Origin: an uncultured Clostridia bacterium
GTDB lineage: Bacteria; Bacillota; Clostridia; Christensenellales; Borkfalkiaceae
Assembly (NCBI GenBank): GCA_930990665.1
Contig: CAKNQN010000002.1
Span: forward strand, 1-64,000
Reading direction: 5' to 3'
Length of the DNA stretch: 64,000 bases
This document shows, one piece after another, positions 62,429-64,000 of the stretch (its first letter is position 1; every line of letters starts with the position of its first letter). The position numbers and the translations under genes are program-made. The notes beneath the pieces are model-generated. The model searched no databases, was not told the DNA's origin, and saw nothing but the letters and a program-made list of their open reading frames with translations.

Positions 62429-62973
62429 ATTTCAGGGAGACTACGGTCAAAGAGAACATACTGTATAAGGGCAAGATCATCGCCCTTCACCGAGACGACG
62501 CGCTTCGGCCGGACGGCAGACCCTGCACTCGCGAATATGTCGAACATCCGGGCGGGGCGGCCGTCCTGTATGTGCGGGAGGGGAAAGTTCTTCTCGTGCG
62601 TCAGTACCGCTACGCCTATCGGGAAGAGCTTTTAGAGATCCCCGCGGGCAAGCTGAATGCGGGCGAAGATCCCGCCGCGGCGGCCGCGCGCGAGCTGGAG
62701 GAGGAGTCGGGCATGGTGTCGCACTCTCTTGAACATTGGTTCACCATGTATCCCACGCCAGGCTACAGCAACGAAAAGATCTATATCTACTATGCGCCCG
62801 AAGCGGAGAGGGGAGCGTCGCACCCGGACGAAGGGGAGTTTGTCGATGCGGAACTGATTCCTCTTGCCGAAGTGGAGCGCATGATCGCGGACGGGCGCAT
62901 CCGCGACGCAAAGACGATCATTGCCGTCCAGAGATATCTTCTCGGCCCCGGCTCCGAAAACAAGAAGGGATAA
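62425..62973 (+). CDS. Nudix hydrolase, ADP-ribose pyrophosphatase type
   Basis: This 182-residue enzyme hydrolyses ADP-ribose or a related nucleoside diphosphate. The Nudix box is complete: GKLNAGEDPAAAAARELEEESG (G-x5-E-x7-REL-x-EE-x-G). The upstream beta sheet has the sub-family's VRQYRYAYREELLEIPAG. TPGYSNEKIYIYYA after the box matches the ADP-ribose sub-family. GGAGAACGT precedes the ATG. The unknown upstream gene may share its function. Confidence 0.9.
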   Translation: MNFRETTVKENILYKGKIIALHRDDALRPDGRPCTREYVEHPGGAAVLYVREGKVLLVRQYRYAYREELLEIPAGKLNAGEDPAAAAARELEEESGMVSHSLEHWFTMYPTPGYSNEKIYIYYAPEAERGASHPDEGEFVDAELIPLAEVERMIADGRIRDAKTIIAVQRYLLGPGSENKKG

Positions 62974-63090
62974 ATTTTTCTGCCCTTTTCGCGAAGGCAC
63001 GCGAATGGGATTTTTGGTCCCGAATTTGAATGCAAGCGGATGGAAATTTTGCTGGTCTGGTTCTGAAAAGAAGTATACGTAATAAAAAAA

Positions 63091-63117
63091 CAAAGCCCGC
63101 GAAGATCGCGGGCTTTG
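63091..63117. terminator. Shared terminator between the Nudix and Cys-rich genes
   Basis: CAAAGCCCGCGA (63091-63102) pairs with TCGCGGGCTTTG (63106-63117). On the minus strand it is followed by T(7), so it mainly serves the Cys-rich gene. Confidence 0.85.
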
Positions 63118-63198
63118 CGTTACCTGGACGGACGCATCCGATAGAGCGGAGGCCGGCAGGCAGGGGTCGGGGGCGGATCTCAAGCGAGCCGGGCTTTG

Positions 63199-63396
63199 TC
63201 AGTTACAGCCGCCGCACCCGAAAATATTGCACAGGCCGCCCTTTTTGCATACGCAGTATGCCGCCGCCAGGATGAGAGGCAGGTAGCAGCTGTCCAGGAT
63301 GTTGTTGAGGATCCCGCTCTGCGAGCAGCAGAGGATGAGCAACAGGATAAGTATCCACAGGCAACTGTTGCCGCCGAAGTTTCCGAAACCGTTCAT
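63199..63396 (-). CDS. Small hydrophobic Cys-rich protein (65 residues)
   Basis: A good GGGAGGAAAG site precedes the ATG. The product begins MNGFGNFGGNSCLWILILLLILCC, has a membrane-inserting core and ends VCKKGGLCNIFGCGGCN, with eight cysteines in 65 residues. Small gly/cys-rich hydrophobic proteins of this kind occur in Clostridia and some Bacillus spores; the function is unknown. It is a stand-alone gene with a terminator downstream. Confidence 0.65.
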   Translation of the reverse strand: MNGFGNFGGNSCLWILILLLILCCSQSGILNNILDSCYLPLILAAAYCVCKKGGLCNIFGCGGCN

Positions 63397-63721
63397 TGAA
63401 TCTTTCCTCCCGTTCGCCGCAGGCGGAATATGTATCGTTTGTGCTCTGCGGCGGAATATTGGGCACCGCCGCCCGCCAACGCGCGGGCTTTTTTACGGTT
63501 GCCTATACTCATATGTATGTGTTTACGAAAAAAAATGTTACATCCCGTATTCCGACCTCTTTTCTCAGCTCTATGGGCGGCGGAAGATCCCCTTATATTT
63601 TCGTAACCCGTCAGGTCATCGGAATCCGAATTTTTTGAGACGCTGCTGCGTAAAATAACTACAGAGGATCTGACGCGGCGGCTTTTCAGTTGTAGGCGCA
63701 CCCGATCCGGCACCGCACCTC

Positions 63722-63818
63722 GCCAACCGTGCCGCACCTCGCCAAACGTGCCGCGCTTATGCCAAACGTGCCGCGCTTATGCCAAACGTGCCGCGCTTCG
63801 CCAAACGGGCCGCGCGCG
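63722..63818. repeat. Five-copy tandem repeat, 19-20 bp unit
   Basis: Units GCCAAACGTGCCGCGCTTAT and close variants run in tandem from 63722 to 63818; units 2 and 3 are identical. The 63400-63880 spacer has no intact gene. Confidence 0.85.
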
Positions 63819-63881
63819 CCGTACAGACAGGCGGCAGGCGCATCTGCCGGCGGAAGACGCGATTTTTTCACAATCATTTAG

Positions 63882-63910
63882 TTGCTATTTTTTTGCATAT
63901 TTGTTATAAT
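63882..63910 (+). promoter_or_regulatory. Strong promoter at the window end
   Basis: TTGCTA (63882-63887) and TATAAT (63905-63910) are 17 bases apart, with a TG before the -10. The transcript would begin near 63917 and shows a small hairpin ACGC-GAAAG-GCGT at about 63920. The product lies beyond the window. Confidence 0.6.
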
Positions 63911-64000
63911 ATCTAAACAAACGCGAAAGGCGTTCTTCATATGATATGCGCGGAGACGGCACCGCAAGGGCTTTCCTCCGGAAACGCATAAATACATTTT

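Noticed and set aside
63722..63818. CRISPR array
   Set aside because: The units abut without unique spacers and no cas gene is present.

Overview
This 64 kb window reads as a chromosome segment of an endospore-forming Clostridia-like Firmicute (Bacillota) of fairly high GC. The evidence is a complete spoIIGA-sigE pair, sigG, the sporulation membrane protein YlbJ, many AGGAGG-type ribosome binding sites, and Clostridia-typical small families (TSCPD, DUF4364, a His-less HPr homologue, DegV, C_GCAxxG_C_C). Two aminoacyl-tRNA synthetases are of archaeal type (class I LysRS and archaeal-type ProRS). I cannot name genus or species.

Layout. 1-10.2 kb: azlCD (branched-chain amino acid export), class I lysS carrying an extra C-terminal tRNA-binding domain, a heterodimeric ABC exporter, and a large fused ATPase-permease of the MacB/FtsX type. 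10.4-12.0 kb: spoIIGA-sigE. 12.2-26.1 kb: a sugar island (two ABC permeases, a binding protein, three further lipoproteins, and GH63-like, GH36 and GH43-like enzymes), followed to about 27.07 kb by a decayed mosaic. 27.1-27.9 kb: sigG. The island separates sigE from sigG, which are adjacent in Bacillus subtilis. Its first permease lacks its N-terminus and begins on the T-tract of a terminator, so the left end looks like a deletion scar.

28.2-31.1 kb: feoA-feoB-rluA (minus strand). 31.3-33.9 kb: tRNA-Ser(GCU) followed by remnants of elements integrated at its 3' end: a truncated large serine recombinase, a coiled-coil gene fragment, a truncated IS200-type element, and two 163 bp direct repeats that each carry a copy of the tRNA 3' end plus what looks like the original tRNA terminator. 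34-41.4 kb: a marR/membrane-protein pair (the second gene broken), a DUF5677 protein, a phosphopantetheinyl transferase, a C_GCAxxG protein, a PfkB-family sugar-phosphate kinase, a GDSL hydrolase and an HTH-membrane protein, with repeat-bearing spacers.

41.6-51.9 kb is a compact housekeeping run: alr, 5-formyl-THF cyclo-ligase, a membrane protein, rsmD, coaD, DAHP synthase, prephenate dehydratase, ylbJ (opposite strand), a patatin-like phospholipase, rarA, uppP and a 49-residue protein. rsmD-coaD-ylbJ-patatin parallels ylbH-ylbI-ylbJ-ylbK of B. subtilis, here with two aromatic amino acid genes inserted and ylbJ inverted. 51.9-63.4 kb: an amino acid kinase, a small lipoprotein, a pgm-tkt operon, degV, proS, a repeat-rich spacer, TSCPD, DUF4364 and HPr-like genes, an unknown protein overlapping a Nudix hydrolase, and a small Cys-rich hydrophobic protein. 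The window ends in a strong promoter whose product is cut off.

I see no CRISPR array, rRNA, prophage structural module or classical defence cassette. The most distinctive signals are the sigE/sigG island with its scars, the nested tRNA-Ser integration remnants, and the IS200 leader whose inverted repeats would hide both the ribosome binding site and early codons.
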